64,000 nucleotides of DNA from Acidimicrobiales bacterium. GTDB lineage: Bacteria > Actinomycetota > Acidimicrobiia > Acidimicrobiales > Iamiaceae. Under the pieces are notes generated by a model that saw only the letters and a program-made list of their open reading frames with translations, did no database searches and was not told where the DNA came from. Of the stretch, positions 1 to 8,190 are shown one piece after another (position 1 is the stretch's first letter; the number at the start of each line of letters is the position of its first letter). The stretch is from contig DASZTW010000007.1 in the NCBI GenBank assembly GCA_035547835.1, forward strand, positions 1 through 64,000, given 5' to 3'. A program made the position numbers and the translations under genes.

Positions 1-848
1 CGGCTGAGGAGCGGCGCGAGCTGTTCGAGCAGCTGTGGAACAGCCCCGGGTTCATGAAACTCACGAGCAACTACTACGACCTGCTGTTCAACGACGCCGT
101 GAACGACGAGTGGTGCGCGTTCATCGCCGAGCAGATCCGCGGCATCGTGCGCGATCCCGCCGTCGCGGAGAAGCTCATCCCCACCGACCACCGATTCGGT
201 GGCAAGCGCCCACCGTTCGTCACCGGCTACTTCGAGGCGTTCAACGACCCGAAGGTCTCGTTGGTCGACCTCCGCGAGACCCCGATCGTGCGCGTCACCG
301 ACACCGGCATCGAGACGACCGACGGCCTGCGCGAGCACGACATCGTCGTCTGGGCCACCGGCTTCGACTTCGGCACCGGCGCGCTCACCCGGATGGGCAT
401 CCACGGGCGCGACGGGCTGGCGCTCACCGAGCACTGGGCCGACGGGCCGACCACGTTCTTGGGCTTGCAGACCCGCGGCTTCCCGAACTTGTTCTTCCCC
501 GGCGGGCCGCACGCAGCGGCGGGCAACAACCCCCGCTACAACGGCGACCAGGTCGACTTCCTCACCGACGTGCTCACGCACGCAGCAGCCCGCGGCTGCG
601 ACGTGATCGAAGTGAGCGCCACGTCAGAGGAGCGCTGGACCCGCATGGTCGACAAGGGCGCCGCCAAGACCACGTTCGGGGTGATCGGCCAGTACGTCGG
701 CGGCAACATCCCGGGCAAACCCAAGCGGTACTTGCTGAACACCGGCGGTCGGCCGAAGTTCTTCGAGGTCACCGCCGACGTCGTGGCCCACGGCTACGAC
801 GCGTTCGAGTTCACGAGCTCGTCCGCCCCGGCGGCGGCCGACGGCTGA
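1..848 (+). CDS. Flavin-containing / Baeyer-Villiger-type monooxygenase, C-terminal part
   Basis: The reading frame is open from base 3 and is cut by the window edge, leaving about 281 residues. The piece carries the ATGF signature (VVWATGFDFGTGAL) typical of FAD/NADPH monooxygenases of the cyclohexanone/steroid monooxygenase group, followed by the family's C-terminal FPNLFFPGGPH segment. Such enzymes insert oxygen next to a ketone or oxidise heteroatoms in the cytoplasm. The N-terminal FAD-binding Rossmann motif would lie upstream and is not visible. Its neighbours (hydrolases, SDR, acyl-CoA dehydrogenase, P450s) suit a ketone-ring degradation pathway. The substrate cannot be told from the sequence. 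Confidence 0.85.
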   Translation, partial: AEERRELFEQLWNSPGFMKLTSNYYDLLFNDAVNDEWCAFIAEQIRGIVRDPAVAEKLIPTDHRFGGKRPPFVTGYFEAFNDPKVSLVDLRETPIVRVTDTGIETTDGLREHDIVVWATGFDFGTGALTRMGIHGRDGLALTEHWADGPTTFLGLQTRGFPNLFFPGGPHAAAGNNPRYNGDQVDFLTDVLTHAAARGCDVIEVSATSEERWTRMVDKGAAKTTFGVIGQYVGGNIPGKPKRYLLNTGGRPKFFEVTADVVAHGYDAFEFTSSSAPAAADG

Positions 849-912
849 CGGGCCCTCCGCGAGCGGCGCGGCGCGCGATCTGGGCGCGGCGAGCTGAAGA
901 TGACGGGCCGAG

Positions 913-1971
913 TCAGACCGTGGCGATCGGGGTGAGTGGCGAGCCCACGATGCCGGGCAGGCGCAGCGGGGGAGCGGTGAGCAGGAAGCGGTTGCGGCCG
1001 TGCTCGCGCAGCCAGCCGGCGAGCTCGTGCAAGTACCACATCTCTCCGAGCGGCACCCCGAGCTTGAACAGGCACAAGTGGTGGATCGGCAAGAACGAGT
1101 GGCGGCTCGGATCGCGGTCCTTGCCCAGCAGGCCCTCGACCGCGTAGTTGTCGGCCACCAGCGCGGCGATCTGCGAGTCGGCGATCCACTCGAGCAGCGC
1201 GGGGTCGCGCCCGTCGAGGTACGACGAGGTGGTGAAGATCTTGCGCGGGTCGGGGTTGCGGTCCCACTCGAGGACTCGGGTCGCGAACCCGGTGTGGAAC
1301 AGCAACATGTCGCCCGGTTCGACCACCACCTGGTCGGCGGCGAGGATCTCCTGGAGGAGCTCGAGGTCGACGGCCCGCCACTCGTCGCCGAGGTGGTGCG
1401 CCAAGTCGACGAGCACCCCCCGGCCCTGTACGCCGTGGAAGGCCATGTGCTCCAGGCCGAGGTGGCGGGCGAAGCAGCGGTGGCCGATCCCGTCGCCCGC
1501 CACGTCGTCGCCGGGGCCGACCAGGTCGGTGCCGGCCCGGTAGCCGTTGTAGTAGACGCCCTCGTCAACCCCGTCGCCGTCGGCGTCGAACTCCGCGCCG
1601 ACGTGCGCGAGCGAGTCCCACTGCGTCGAGTACTGCAACGAGAGCGTGACCACATCGTCGGCCCACACGTCGACGTACTTCGGGTCGCCGAAGTCGGGCA
1701 TCTCGCTCATGTGGATGTTGTAGAAGGTGTCCGCGTTGCCATCCATGTCCTCAGTGGGTGCGAGCACCGGGGGGTGGCGCCGCTGGTTGAGCGCCGTGCC
1801 GCCCGGGAAGTCGAGCGGCAGGCTGAGACAGAACGTGACCCCGGCCTCGACTTCGTGCACGCCTTGGCGGACCTTTTCAGGGGTGAGCAGGTTGATGCGT
1901 CCGAGCTCGTCGTCGTCGCCCCAATCACCCCAAGTCGAGCCGTCCGGGCGTTGCGCCCATCGCTTGGTCAC
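913..1971 (-). CDS. Cyclase-family hydrolase (kynurenine formamidase-like)
   Basis: A 352-residue protein of the metal-dependent cyclase/formamidase family (PF04199). It starts at a GTG preceded by GGGGGAAGCC on the minus strand, giving VTKRWAQRPDGSTWG. The core has the family's STQWDSLAHVG segment, which matches the usual HxGTHxDxPxH metal site only loosely, followed by HMAFHGVQGRGVLVDLA and EPGDMLLFHTGF. It probably hydrolyses a cyclic or amide/ester-type intermediate. It is divergent from the amidohydrolase at 2071 and shares a palindromic operator with it (2016-2035). The substrate is not known. Confidence 0.75.
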   Translation of the reverse strand: MTKRWAQRPDGSTWGDWGDDDELGRINLLTPEKVRQGVHEVEAGVTFCLSLPLDFPGGTALNQRRHPPVLAPTEDMDGNADTFYNIHMSEMPDFGDPKYVDVWADDVVTLSLQYSTQWDSLAHVGAEFDADGDGVDEGVYYNGYRAGTDLVGPGDDVAGDGIGHRCFARHLGLEHMAFHGVQGRGVLVDLAHHLGDEWRAVDLELLQEILAADQVVVEPGDMLLFHTGFATRVLEWDRNPDPRKIFTTSSYLDGRDPALLEWIADSQIAALVADNYAVEGLLGKDRDPSRHSFLPIHHLCLFKLGVPLGEMWYLHELAGWLREHGRNRFLLTAPPLRLPGIVGSPLTPIATV

Positions 1972-2015
1972 GGCTTCCCCCTTGTGCCTGTCGCGGGCCG
2001 ATCCGTCGCATTGTA

Positions 2016-2035
2016 TGTACCGACCGGTTGGTCTA
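2016..2035. promoter_or_regulatory. TetR-type operator palindrome, copy 1
   Basis: TGTACCGACCGGTTGGTCTA sits between the divergent cyclase (starts at 1971) and amidohydrolase (starts at 2071). The inner ACCGACC/GGTTGGT arms form an imperfect palindrome with one mismatch. A near-identical site occurs in the opposite orientation at 8147-8166, in the promoter of the local TetR gene. The link to that TetR protein is inferred from this match. Confidence 0.55.
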
Positions 2036-2070
2036 ACGTCGGCGCGAGTGGTCACCGAGAAGGTCAAGCC

Positions 2071-3315
2071 ATGACGGCGAAGGATTTCGTTGTATCGGCC
2101 GACGGGCACTTGCTGGAGCCGCCCGACCTCTTCCGCACCCGGATGCCCGCGCACTTGCGCGACCGGGCGGTGTGGGAGGAGGACTTCGAGCTCGACGAGC
2201 CATGGGAGGGCGGAGCCCGGATCTTCCGTCGCCTGCACACGGCCGGGTTCGAAGGCTGGACGATCTCGCGGTACCGCCAGACCCGGGGGCGCATGCCCGA
2301 GGGTGACCCCGACCTCATCCTCGAGGACATGGACTTCGACGGCGTCGACGCGCAGGTGTTGCACCCGAACCTGTCGCTGTTCGGCTTGTACTCCGACGAC
2401 CACGAGCTGTCGATGGCCCACGCCCGCGTGTACAACGACTACGTGATGGAGCGGTTCTCGCCGTACTTCCATCGCTTGGCGCCGACGGCCCCCATCCCGA
2501 TCACCGACATCGACGACGCGGTGGCCGAAGTGGAGCGGGTCGCCGATGGCGGGTTCCGTGCGGTGCTGCTTCCTGCCACCCCGCCCAAGCCGTACCACTC
2601 CCGCGAGTACGACCCGATCTGGGCCGCGATCCAAGACGCCCAGCTGTCGGTGTTCGTGCACACCCAGACCGGCGGGATCAAGGTCGACGACGCGGAGTCG
2701 ACCACGCTGCGGGTGGTCATGGAGAACGCCCGCCAGGTCAACGAGCCGATGACCGAGAAGGCCGCCGCCAAGCGGATGATCACCCAGGCGGTGTACCAGC
2801 CGATCGTGCCGCAGCAGGTCATGTGTCAGCTGATCGGCGGCGGTGTGCCGGAGCGGTTCCCCGACCTGCACTTCTCGCTGATCGAGTTCAACGCGCATTG
2901 GCTGTCGTCGTTGGTCGGCTCGATGGACAAGTGCTGGATCACCGGGCTCGGCCAGGATGCCGACTGGTGGCTCGGCGTGTGGGACGAGGAACGTCCGGCG
3001 TCCGACCAACCGAACATGGCGCAGCTGTTCCGCCTCAACGAGAAGTGGCCCTACCCGCTCATGCCGAGCGAGTACGTCCGGCGCCAGTTCCACGTGTCGT
3101 TCCAAGACGACCCCGTGGCGGTCGCGTGCCGGCACATCACCGGCCTGTCGACCATCGTGTGGGGCAACGACTACCCCCACGCGGAAGGCACGTTCCGTGC
3201 CAGCCGGGAGCTGCTCGCCACCCAGCTCGGCGACCTCCCCGACGACGACCGCAAGGCCATCGTGGGCGGCACCCTCGGCGACCTGCTCGGCTTCGCTCCC
3301 GCGGTGTCGAGCTGA
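2071..3315 (+). CDS. Amidohydrolase family protein (PF04909 type)
   Basis: 414 residues, with an ATG start. The N-terminus reads VVSADGHLLEPPDLF, where D-G-H is the metal-binding start of the ACMSD/LigI-like amidohydrolase TIM barrel. Late in the protein TIVWGNDYPHAEGTF supplies the conserved WGNDYPH motif with the catalytic aspartate. The family performs hydrolysis or non-oxidative decarboxylation of ring-derived acids in the cytoplasm. The downstream SDR starts inside its stop codon (CTGA overlap), so the genes 2071-5365 probably form one transcript driven by the promoter near 2016. Confidence 0.85.
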   Translation: MTAKDFVVSADGHLLEPPDLFRTRMPAHLRDRAVWEEDFELDEPWEGGARIFRRLHTAGFEGWTISRYRQTRGRMPEGDPDLILEDMDFDGVDAQVLHPNLSLFGLYSDDHELSMAHARVYNDYVMERFSPYFHRLAPTAPIPITDIDDAVAEVERVADGGFRAVLLPATPPKPYHSREYDPIWAAIQDAQLSVFVHTQTGGIKVDDAESTTLRVVMENARQVNEPMTEKAAAKRMITQAVYQPIVPQQVMCQLIGGGVPERFPDLHFSLIEFNAHWLSSLVGSMDKCWITGLGQDADWWLGVWDEERPASDQPNMAQLFRLNEKWPYPLMPSEYVRRQFHVSFQDDPVAVACRHITGLSTIVWGNDYPHAEGTFRASRELLATQLGDLPDDDRKAIVGGTLGDLLGFAPAVSS

Positions 3316-4214
3316 GCGAGCTTCGCTTCGACGGGCGCGTCGCCGTCGTGACCGGCGCCGGACGCGGCATCGGGCGCGCGTACGCGCGGCTCCTCGCCGC
3401 GCGCGGCGCCACCGTGGTGGTCAACGACCTCGGCGGCTCGATGACGGGGGTGGGCGTCGGCGACGAGCCGGCCACCGCGGCCGTCGAGGAGATCACCGCG
3501 GGCGGTGGGACGGCCGTCGCCGACACCAACGACGTCGCCACACCCGGCGGGGCCGCCGCACTGGTCGAAGGTGCCGTCGAGCGCTTCGGACGCCTCGACG
3601 TCTTGGTCAACAACGCCGGGATCATGCGCTGGGCGCGGTTTCCCGACGTGTCCGACGACGACTTCGAGCGGCACCTCGCGGTGCACCTCGGCGCCTCGTT
3701 CCTGACGGCGCGCGCCGCGTGGCCCCACTTGGCCGCGCGGGGCACCGGCCGGATCGTCATGACCACGTCGGCGGGCGTCTTCGGGCTCCCCGACAACACG
3801 GCTTACGCGGCGGCCAAGGGCGGCGTCATCGGGCTCACCCGGAGCCTGGCGACGGCCGGCGCCACTGACGGCATCAAGGTCAACCTCATCGCGCCGGCGG
3901 CAATCACCCGCCTGGCCGGTGGGCAGACCGACGACGACGGGTCGATGTCACCGGACCTCGTCGCCCCGCTGGTGGCGTTCCTCGCCCACGACGACTGCCC
4001 GTCGAACGGCGAGATCTACACCGCCGGAGCGGGCCGCTTCGCCCGCATCTTCCTCGCGTCGACGCCGGGCTACGTCCACCGTGGCGAGGCGCCGACCATC
4101 GAGGACGTCGTGGCGCACTGGAACGAGGTCGTCGACGACACCGGGTACTCGTGCCCGGACAGCCTCATGGACTGGTCCGCTTCGTTCACCGCCCACCTCG
4201 ACCAGCAGGGTTGA
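3312..4214 (+). CDS. SDR oxidoreductase (multifunctional-enzyme-2-like 3-hydroxyacyl-CoA dehydrogenase type)
   Basis: About 300 residues. The NAD(P) site VVTGAGRGIGRAYA lies near residue 14, NNAG near 98, a catalytic serine in TTSAG, and the YAAAK pair follows. The early VNDLGG and a C-terminal tail ending in the MDWSASFTAHLDQ region resemble the dehydrogenase part of peroxisomal-type multifunctional enzymes acting on 3-hydroxyacyl-CoA. There is no ATG, GTG or TTG that would keep the first beta strand. The only start near the upstream gene is CTG at 3312, which overlaps that gene's TGA. This start is inferred. It is followed 2 bp later by an acyl-CoA dehydrogenase, consistent with beta-oxidation of a side chain. 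Confidence 0.8.
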   Translation: MSELRFDGRVAVVTGAGRGIGRAYARLLAARGATVVVNDLGGSMTGVGVGDEPATAAVEEITAGGGTAVADTNDVATPGGAAALVEGAVERFGRLDVLVNNAGIMRWARFPDVSDDDFERHLAVHLGASFLTARAAWPHLAARGTGRIVMTTSAGVFGLPDNTAYAAAKGGVIGLTRSLATAGATDGIKVNLIAPAAITRLAGGQTDDDGSMSPDLVAPLVAFLAHDDCPSNGEIYTAGAGRFARIFLASTPGYVHRGEAPTIEDVVAHWNEVVDDTGYSCPDSLMDWSASFTAHLDQQG

Positions 4215-4216
4215 CC

Positions 4217-5365
4217 ATGGACTTCTCCCTCGACGAGATCGAGCGCGACCTCGTGGCGCTGTGCCGCACGTTTGCACAAGAGCAGATCGCCGTCCGTGCC
4301 CCGGCCGCATGGGAGGAAGCTCGCTGCCCGACCGACCTGTTGCGCGAGATGGGCGAGCTCGGGCTCCTCGGCATGTTGGTGCCCGAGCAGTGGGGCGGGA
4401 TCGGCATGTCGACCGTCGGGTTCGTGGCGGCGATGGAGCAGATCGGGTTGGCCGACCAGTCGGTCGCGGCGGCCTGGCAGGCCCATGTGACGATCGGGTC
4501 GCTCCCGCTGTTGCTGTTCGGCACCGACGAGCAACGTGAGCGGTGGCTGCGCCCGCTGGCCGAAGGCCGTGCCCTCGGCGCGTTCGGGCTCACCGAACCC
4601 GGCGCGGGATCCGACGCCCGTGGGATCAGCACCCGGGCTGAGCGCCGCGACGGTGGTTGGGTGATCAACGGCACGAAGACGTTCATCTCCAACGCCGGCA
4701 CCGATCTATCCTTCGGCGTCACGCTTCTCGCACGCACCGACGACGGCGACGGCGGCGCGGCGAGGTACGGCAGCTTCGTGGTCGAACGGGGCACCGACGG
4801 ATTCACGATGGGCCCGAAGATGCGCGGCATCGGCTGGCGCGGGCTCGACACCCGCGAGCTGTACTTCACCGATGTGTGGGTTCCCGAGGACCACCTCGTG
4901 GGCGACCCGGCGATGGGGCTCGGCCAGTTCCTGCGCACCCTCGAAGTGGGTCGCATCTCGATCGCCGCGCTGTCGCTCAGCCTCACCCAGGCCGTGCTCG
5001 ACCTGGCCACCGGCTACGCACGCAGCCGGGTGCAGTTCGGCCAGCCGATCTCCGGGTTCCAAGCCGTGCAGTTCAAGCTCGCCGACATCGCCACCGAGCT
5101 CGAAGCCGCCCGCTGGCTGACATATCGAGCGGCGTCGCTGCGCGACCACGACCAGCCGTTCATGAAAGAAGCGGCCATGGCGAAGCTCAAGGCCAGCCGG
5201 CTGGCCGCGTGGGCCGCGTCGGAAGCGGTGCAGATCCACGGCGGGATCGGCTACATGCTCGACACTCCCGTGGCCCGGTTCTACTGCGACTCGAAAGTGC
5301 TCGAGATCGGCGAGGGCACCAACGAGATCCAGCACCTGGTCATCGCCCGCGCCCTCGGCTGCTGA
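4217..5365 (+). CDS. Acyl-CoA dehydrogenase
   Basis: 382 residues, the normal length for the family, with ATG 2 bp after the SDR stop. It has the FAD/substrate signature AFGLTEPGAGSDARG, the second signature QIHGGIGYMLDTPVARFYCD, and the catalytic base region IGEGTNEIQ with its glutamate present. It introduces the alpha,beta double bond into an acyl-CoA, passing electrons to ETF. Together with the preceding SDR it forms a beta-oxidation pair. It ends in a convergent region containing a long palindrome at 5432-5472. Confidence 0.9.
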   Translation: MDFSLDEIERDLVALCRTFAQEQIAVRAPAAWEEARCPTDLLREMGELGLLGMLVPEQWGGIGMSTVGFVAAMEQIGLADQSVAAAWQAHVTIGSLPLLLFGTDEQRERWLRPLAEGRALGAFGLTEPGAGSDARGISTRAERRDGGWVINGTKTFISNAGTDLSFGVTLLARTDDGDGGAARYGSFVVERGTDGFTMGPKMRGIGWRGLDTRELYFTDVWVPEDHLVGDPAMGLGQFLRTLEVGRISIAALSLSLTQAVLDLATGYARSRVQFGQPISGFQAVQFKLADIATELEAARWLTYRAASLRDHDQPFMKEAAMAKLKASRLAAWAASEAVQIHGGIGYMLDTPVARFYCDSKVLEIGEGTNEIQHLVIARALGC

Positions 5366-5431
5366 CCCACCACCCTCCTCCCGCCGCCCCGGCCGCCCGC
5401 CCCGGCCGCCCCGGTCGTGCCCCGGTTGTGG

Positions 5432-5472
5432 TGTGAGCACCTAGCCACGTCCCAGGTGGTCAAGTGCTCACA
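5432..5472. terminator. Long hairpin between convergent genes, copy 1 of a three-copy family
   Basis: Left arm TGTGAGCACCTAGCCACGT, 3-nt loop CCC, right arm AGGTGGTCAAGTGCTCACA; 15 of 19 positions pair. It lies between the ends of the acyl-CoA dehydrogenase (+) and E1 (-) genes. The same sequence and shape recur at 28448-28496 and 61118-61162, both also between convergent genes. A role as a bidirectional terminator is inferred from position. There is no U-tract. Confidence 0.6.
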
Positions 5473-5488
5473 GCAGTGGGGTGCGGGG

Positions 5489-7480
5489 TCAGGTGTGGAC
5501 GACCTCGCGGATGGCGGCGGCGATCGTGTCGCGGTCGGGCAGCCACGCCCGTTCGAGTCCGGGTGCGTACGGGGGCGGCGTGGCTGCGGCGCCCACCCGA
5601 TGGATGGGTGCGTCGAGGTCCCAGAAGGCCTCGCGGGCAACTGTCGCCGCGATCTCGGCGCCGATGCCGAACGGCACCACGGCTTCGTGCGCGATCACCA
5701 GGCGGCTCGTCTTGTGCACCGACTCGAGCACCGGCACGAGGTCGAGCGGAGCGACGGTCCGCAGGTCGATGACTTCGACCGAGACGTGCTCGTCAGCGAG
5801 CGTTTCGGCTGCGGCCACCGCCTCGTGCACCATCCGCGACACCGACACGACGGTCACGTCGTCGCCGTGGCGTACCACTCGCGAGCGACCGATCGGCACC
5901 AGGTGGTCGACCGGCGGCTGCGGACCCTTCTTGCCGTACAGCAGCCGATTCTCGATGAAGATCACCGGGTTCGGGTCCTGGATGGCGGATCGCAGCAGCC
6001 CGTACGTGTCGGCCGGGGTCGACGGCATGACCACCGTCAGGCCCGGTACGTGGGCCAGCAGGGCCTCGAGGCTCTGGGAGTGCTGGCTGCCCGACGAACG
6101 GCCGGCGCCGAACTGGGTGCGAACGGTGAGCCCCATGCGCGCCGCGCCGCCGGTCATGAACGGCAGCTTGGCCGCCTGGTTGAGGAGTTGGTCGAAGCAC
6201 ACGCCGAGGAAGTCCAGGTACATGACCTCGACCAGCGGGCGCATGCCCGCCATGGCGGCGCCGACGCCCAGCCCCACGATCGCGGTCTCCGATATCGGTG
6301 TGTCGCGCACCCGCTCGCCGAACTGCTCGTGCAAGCCGGGCAAGATGCCGAACACGTTGCCGCCCTCGGCGACGTCGATGCCGGCGACGAACACCTCGGG
6401 GTCGTTCGCCATCTCGACTTCGATGGCGCTGCGGATGGCGTCCATGGTGCGGATGACGGGGGCATCGGGCGGAGGGTCAGGCGGCTCTGGCGGTGCGGGC
6501 CGCTCGCGCACCACGAAGTCGTGCAATGTCTGCGGGTCGGGATCGGCGAGTCGGCGTGCCGTCTCGACCGCTTCGTCGAGCTCCGTGGCCACGGCGTCCT
6601 CCATGGCCTCGAGCTCGTCGTCGGTGATGCCGGCATCGCGCAGGTGCTGTGCGTGGATCACGAGCGGATCGCGCTCGGCCCACTCGCGGACTTCGTCGGC
6701 CGACCGGTACCGCTCAGGGTCACCTTCGTAGTGACCGTGCCAGCGGTACGTGGCCGCTTCGACGACGATGGGCCCCTCGCCGGCCCGGACCCGAGCCACC
6801 GCGTCGGCCATGGTGGCGGTGGTGGCCATCACATCGTTGCCGTCGACCGCCGCATAGGCGACCCCGTAGCCAGCCGCCCGCCGCGCCAGCGGCGCCGCGT
6901 GCTGGTTGGCTACCGGCGAGAACTCGGCATAGCCGTTGTTCTCGCAGAAGAACACGACCGGCAACGACCAGACCGCAGCCAAGTTGACGGCCTCGTGGAA
7001 CGCGCCCTGCGCCGGTGCGCCGTCACCGAAGAACGCCACGGCCACGCCGCCGTCGCCGCGCAGCTTCGCAGCGGTCGCTGCGCCGACGGCCAGCGGCACG
7101 CCGGCAGCCACGATGCCGTTGGCACCGAAGATGCCGAGCTCGGGGTCGGCGATGTGCATCGATCCGCCCCGCCCGCGGTTGGTGCCGGCGTCCTTGCCCA
7201 TCAGCTCGGCGAACATCGCAAGCGGGTCGAGGCCTTTGGCCAGGCAGTGCCCGTGGCCCCGGTGTGTCGAGGTGATCGCGTCGGACGGCCGCAGCGGCCA
7301 GCACGCGCCGACCGCACTGGCCTCTTGGCCGATCGACAGGTGGACGAAGCCCGGGATCTCGTTGCCGCGGTACAAGCGCGACACGCGCTCTTCGAAGCCC
7401 CGGATCACCAGCATGCGGCGGTGGAGCTCGAGCAGGTCGTGGCGGGTGAGCTCGAGCGGGGGGACGGGCGTGGCGGTCAC
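5489..7480 (-). CDS. Fused alpha-beta E1 component of a 2-oxoacid dehydrogenase (branched-chain/acetoin type)
   Basis: 663 residues. Residues 1 to about 320 are an E1-alpha domain with THRGHGH, GGSMHI and the thiamine diphosphate motif beginning GDGAPAQGAFHEAVN and ending CENN. After a proline-rich linker (RPAPPEPPDPPPDAP), residues about 340-663 are an E1-beta (transketolase-type) domain ending AIREVVHT. Alpha and beta are usually separate genes; here they are joined. The reaction would be oxidative decarboxylation of a 2-oxoacid onto a lipoyl carrier, but no E2 or E3 gene is in the window. It starts at a GTG 15 bp after the TetR gene, so the two are probably co-transcribed. Confidence 0.87.
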   Translation of the reverse strand: MTATPVPPLELTRHDLLELHRRMLVIRGFEERVSRLYRGNEIPGFVHLSIGQEASAVGACWPLRPSDAITSTHRGHGHCLAKGLDPLAMFAELMGKDAGTNRGRGGSMHIADPELGIFGANGIVAAGVPLAVGAATAAKLRGDGGVAVAFFGDGAPAQGAFHEAVNLAAVWSLPVVFFCENNGYAEFSPVANQHAAPLARRAAGYGVAYAAVDGNDVMATTATMADAVARVRAGEGPIVVEAATYRWHGHYEGDPERYRSADEVREWAERDPLVIHAQHLRDAGITDDELEAMEDAVATELDEAVETARRLADPDPQTLHDFVVRERPAPPEPPDPPPDAPVIRTMDAIRSAIEVEMANDPEVFVAGIDVAEGGNVFGILPGLHEQFGERVRDTPISETAIVGLGVGAAMAGMRPLVEVMYLDFLGVCFDQLLNQAAKLPFMTGGAARMGLTVRTQFGAGRSSGSQHSQSLEALLAHVPGLTVVMPSTPADTYGLLRSAIQDPNPVIFIENRLLYGKKGPQPPVDHLVPIGRSRVVRHGDDVTVVSVSRMVHEAVAAAETLADEHVSVEVIDLRTVAPLDLVPVLESVHKTSRLVIAHEAVVPFGIGAEIAATVAREAFWDLDAPIHRVGAAATPPPYAPGLERAWLPDRDTIAAAIREVVHT

Positions 7481-7495
7481 GGGGATGGGGCTCTG

Positions 7496-8125
7496 CTACT
7501 CGGCGCGGCGCGCGATGCCGCGCATGAAGATCTCGGCGAACGGGTCGGCGATGTCGTCGACGAGCGGCCGCTGGCCGCGCTGCCACCACAAGTACGTGTA
7601 GTTGTGCATGCCGAGCCAGGCCCGCGACGTCAGCCAGGGGTCGAGCGCCCGGAAGTCGCCCGCGTCGACACCTGCTTGGAGCACCTTTTCGATCGTGGCC
7701 TCATACTCCCGGCGACGCTGCCGGAAGTGCTTGGCGCGCTCGCCGGTGAGGGCCGGGAAGTCGTGCAGGAAGACCCACACGTGGTCGGGGTACCGCTGGA
7801 TCGTGTCGAGCAGCGCGCGACCGAGTCGCCGGAGCTGCTCGGGGGGCGCGCCGCCTTCGTCGGTGATCTGGGCCGCGCCTTGGAGCACTTCGTCCATCAC
7901 CCGGTCGTGGATCGCGACCAGCAACGCTTCTTTGGAGCCGATGTAGTGGTAGAGGGCACCTTTGCCGAGCTCGTTCGCCTCGCAGAGCTCGACGATGCCG
8001 GTCGCGTGGTACCCCTTCGCCGCGAACAGCCGAGCCGACGTGTCGACGATCGCGTCGTGGCGCGCTTTCCAGTTGGCGTTGTGCCCGGTTCCGTTCCGGG
8101 CCTCCGCTCGCGGCATCGACCCCAC
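7496..8125 (-). CDS. TetR-family transcriptional regulator
   Basis: 209 residues from ATG at 8125; a second ATG three codons later is possible. The N-terminal helix-turn-helix runs through ARLFAAKGYHATGIVELCE to KGALYHYIGSKEALL, which is classic TetR. The C-terminal ligand domain (about 80-200) is rich in aromatic residues (HNYTYLWWQRG), suggesting a hydrophobic or acyl-CoA ligand. It is divergent from the acyl-CoA ligase at 8191. The 65-bp gap holds a palindrome (8147-8166) that recurs at 2016, so it probably represses itself, the E1 gene, the ligase and the 2-5.4 kb operon. That regulon is inferred. Confidence 0.88.
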   Translation of the reverse strand: MGSMPRAEARNGTGHNANWKARHDAIVDTSARLFAAKGYHATGIVELCEANELGKGALYHYIGSKEALLVAIHDRVMDEVLQGAAQITDEGGAPPEQLRRLGRALLDTIQRYPDHVWVFLHDFPALTGERAKHFRQRRREYEATIEKVLQAGVDAGDFRALDPWLTSRAWLGMHNYTYLWWQRGQRPLVDDIADPFAEIFMRGIARRAE

Positions 8126-8146
8126 GCTAGCGGTTGCCCACTTCTC

Positions 8147-8166
8147 TAGACTGACTGGTCGGTACA
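8147..8166. promoter_or_regulatory. TetR-type operator palindrome, copy 2
   Basis: TAGACTGACTGGTCGGTACA lies between the divergent TetR and acyl-CoA ligase genes. Read on the minus strand it is TGTACCGACCAGTCAGTCTA, matching copy 1 at 17 of 20 positions. It overlaps where a ligase promoter should lie, as expected for a repressor site. Confidence 0.6.
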
Positions 8167-8190
8167 GAACCTTGGTCGAAGAGGACGGTG

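Noticed and set aside
5417-8149. A 910-codon open frame on the plus strand
   Set aside because: It is the antisense shadow of the E1 fusion and TetR genes, which have clear family motifs; the shadow is rich in Arg/His/Asp/Val and matches nothing.
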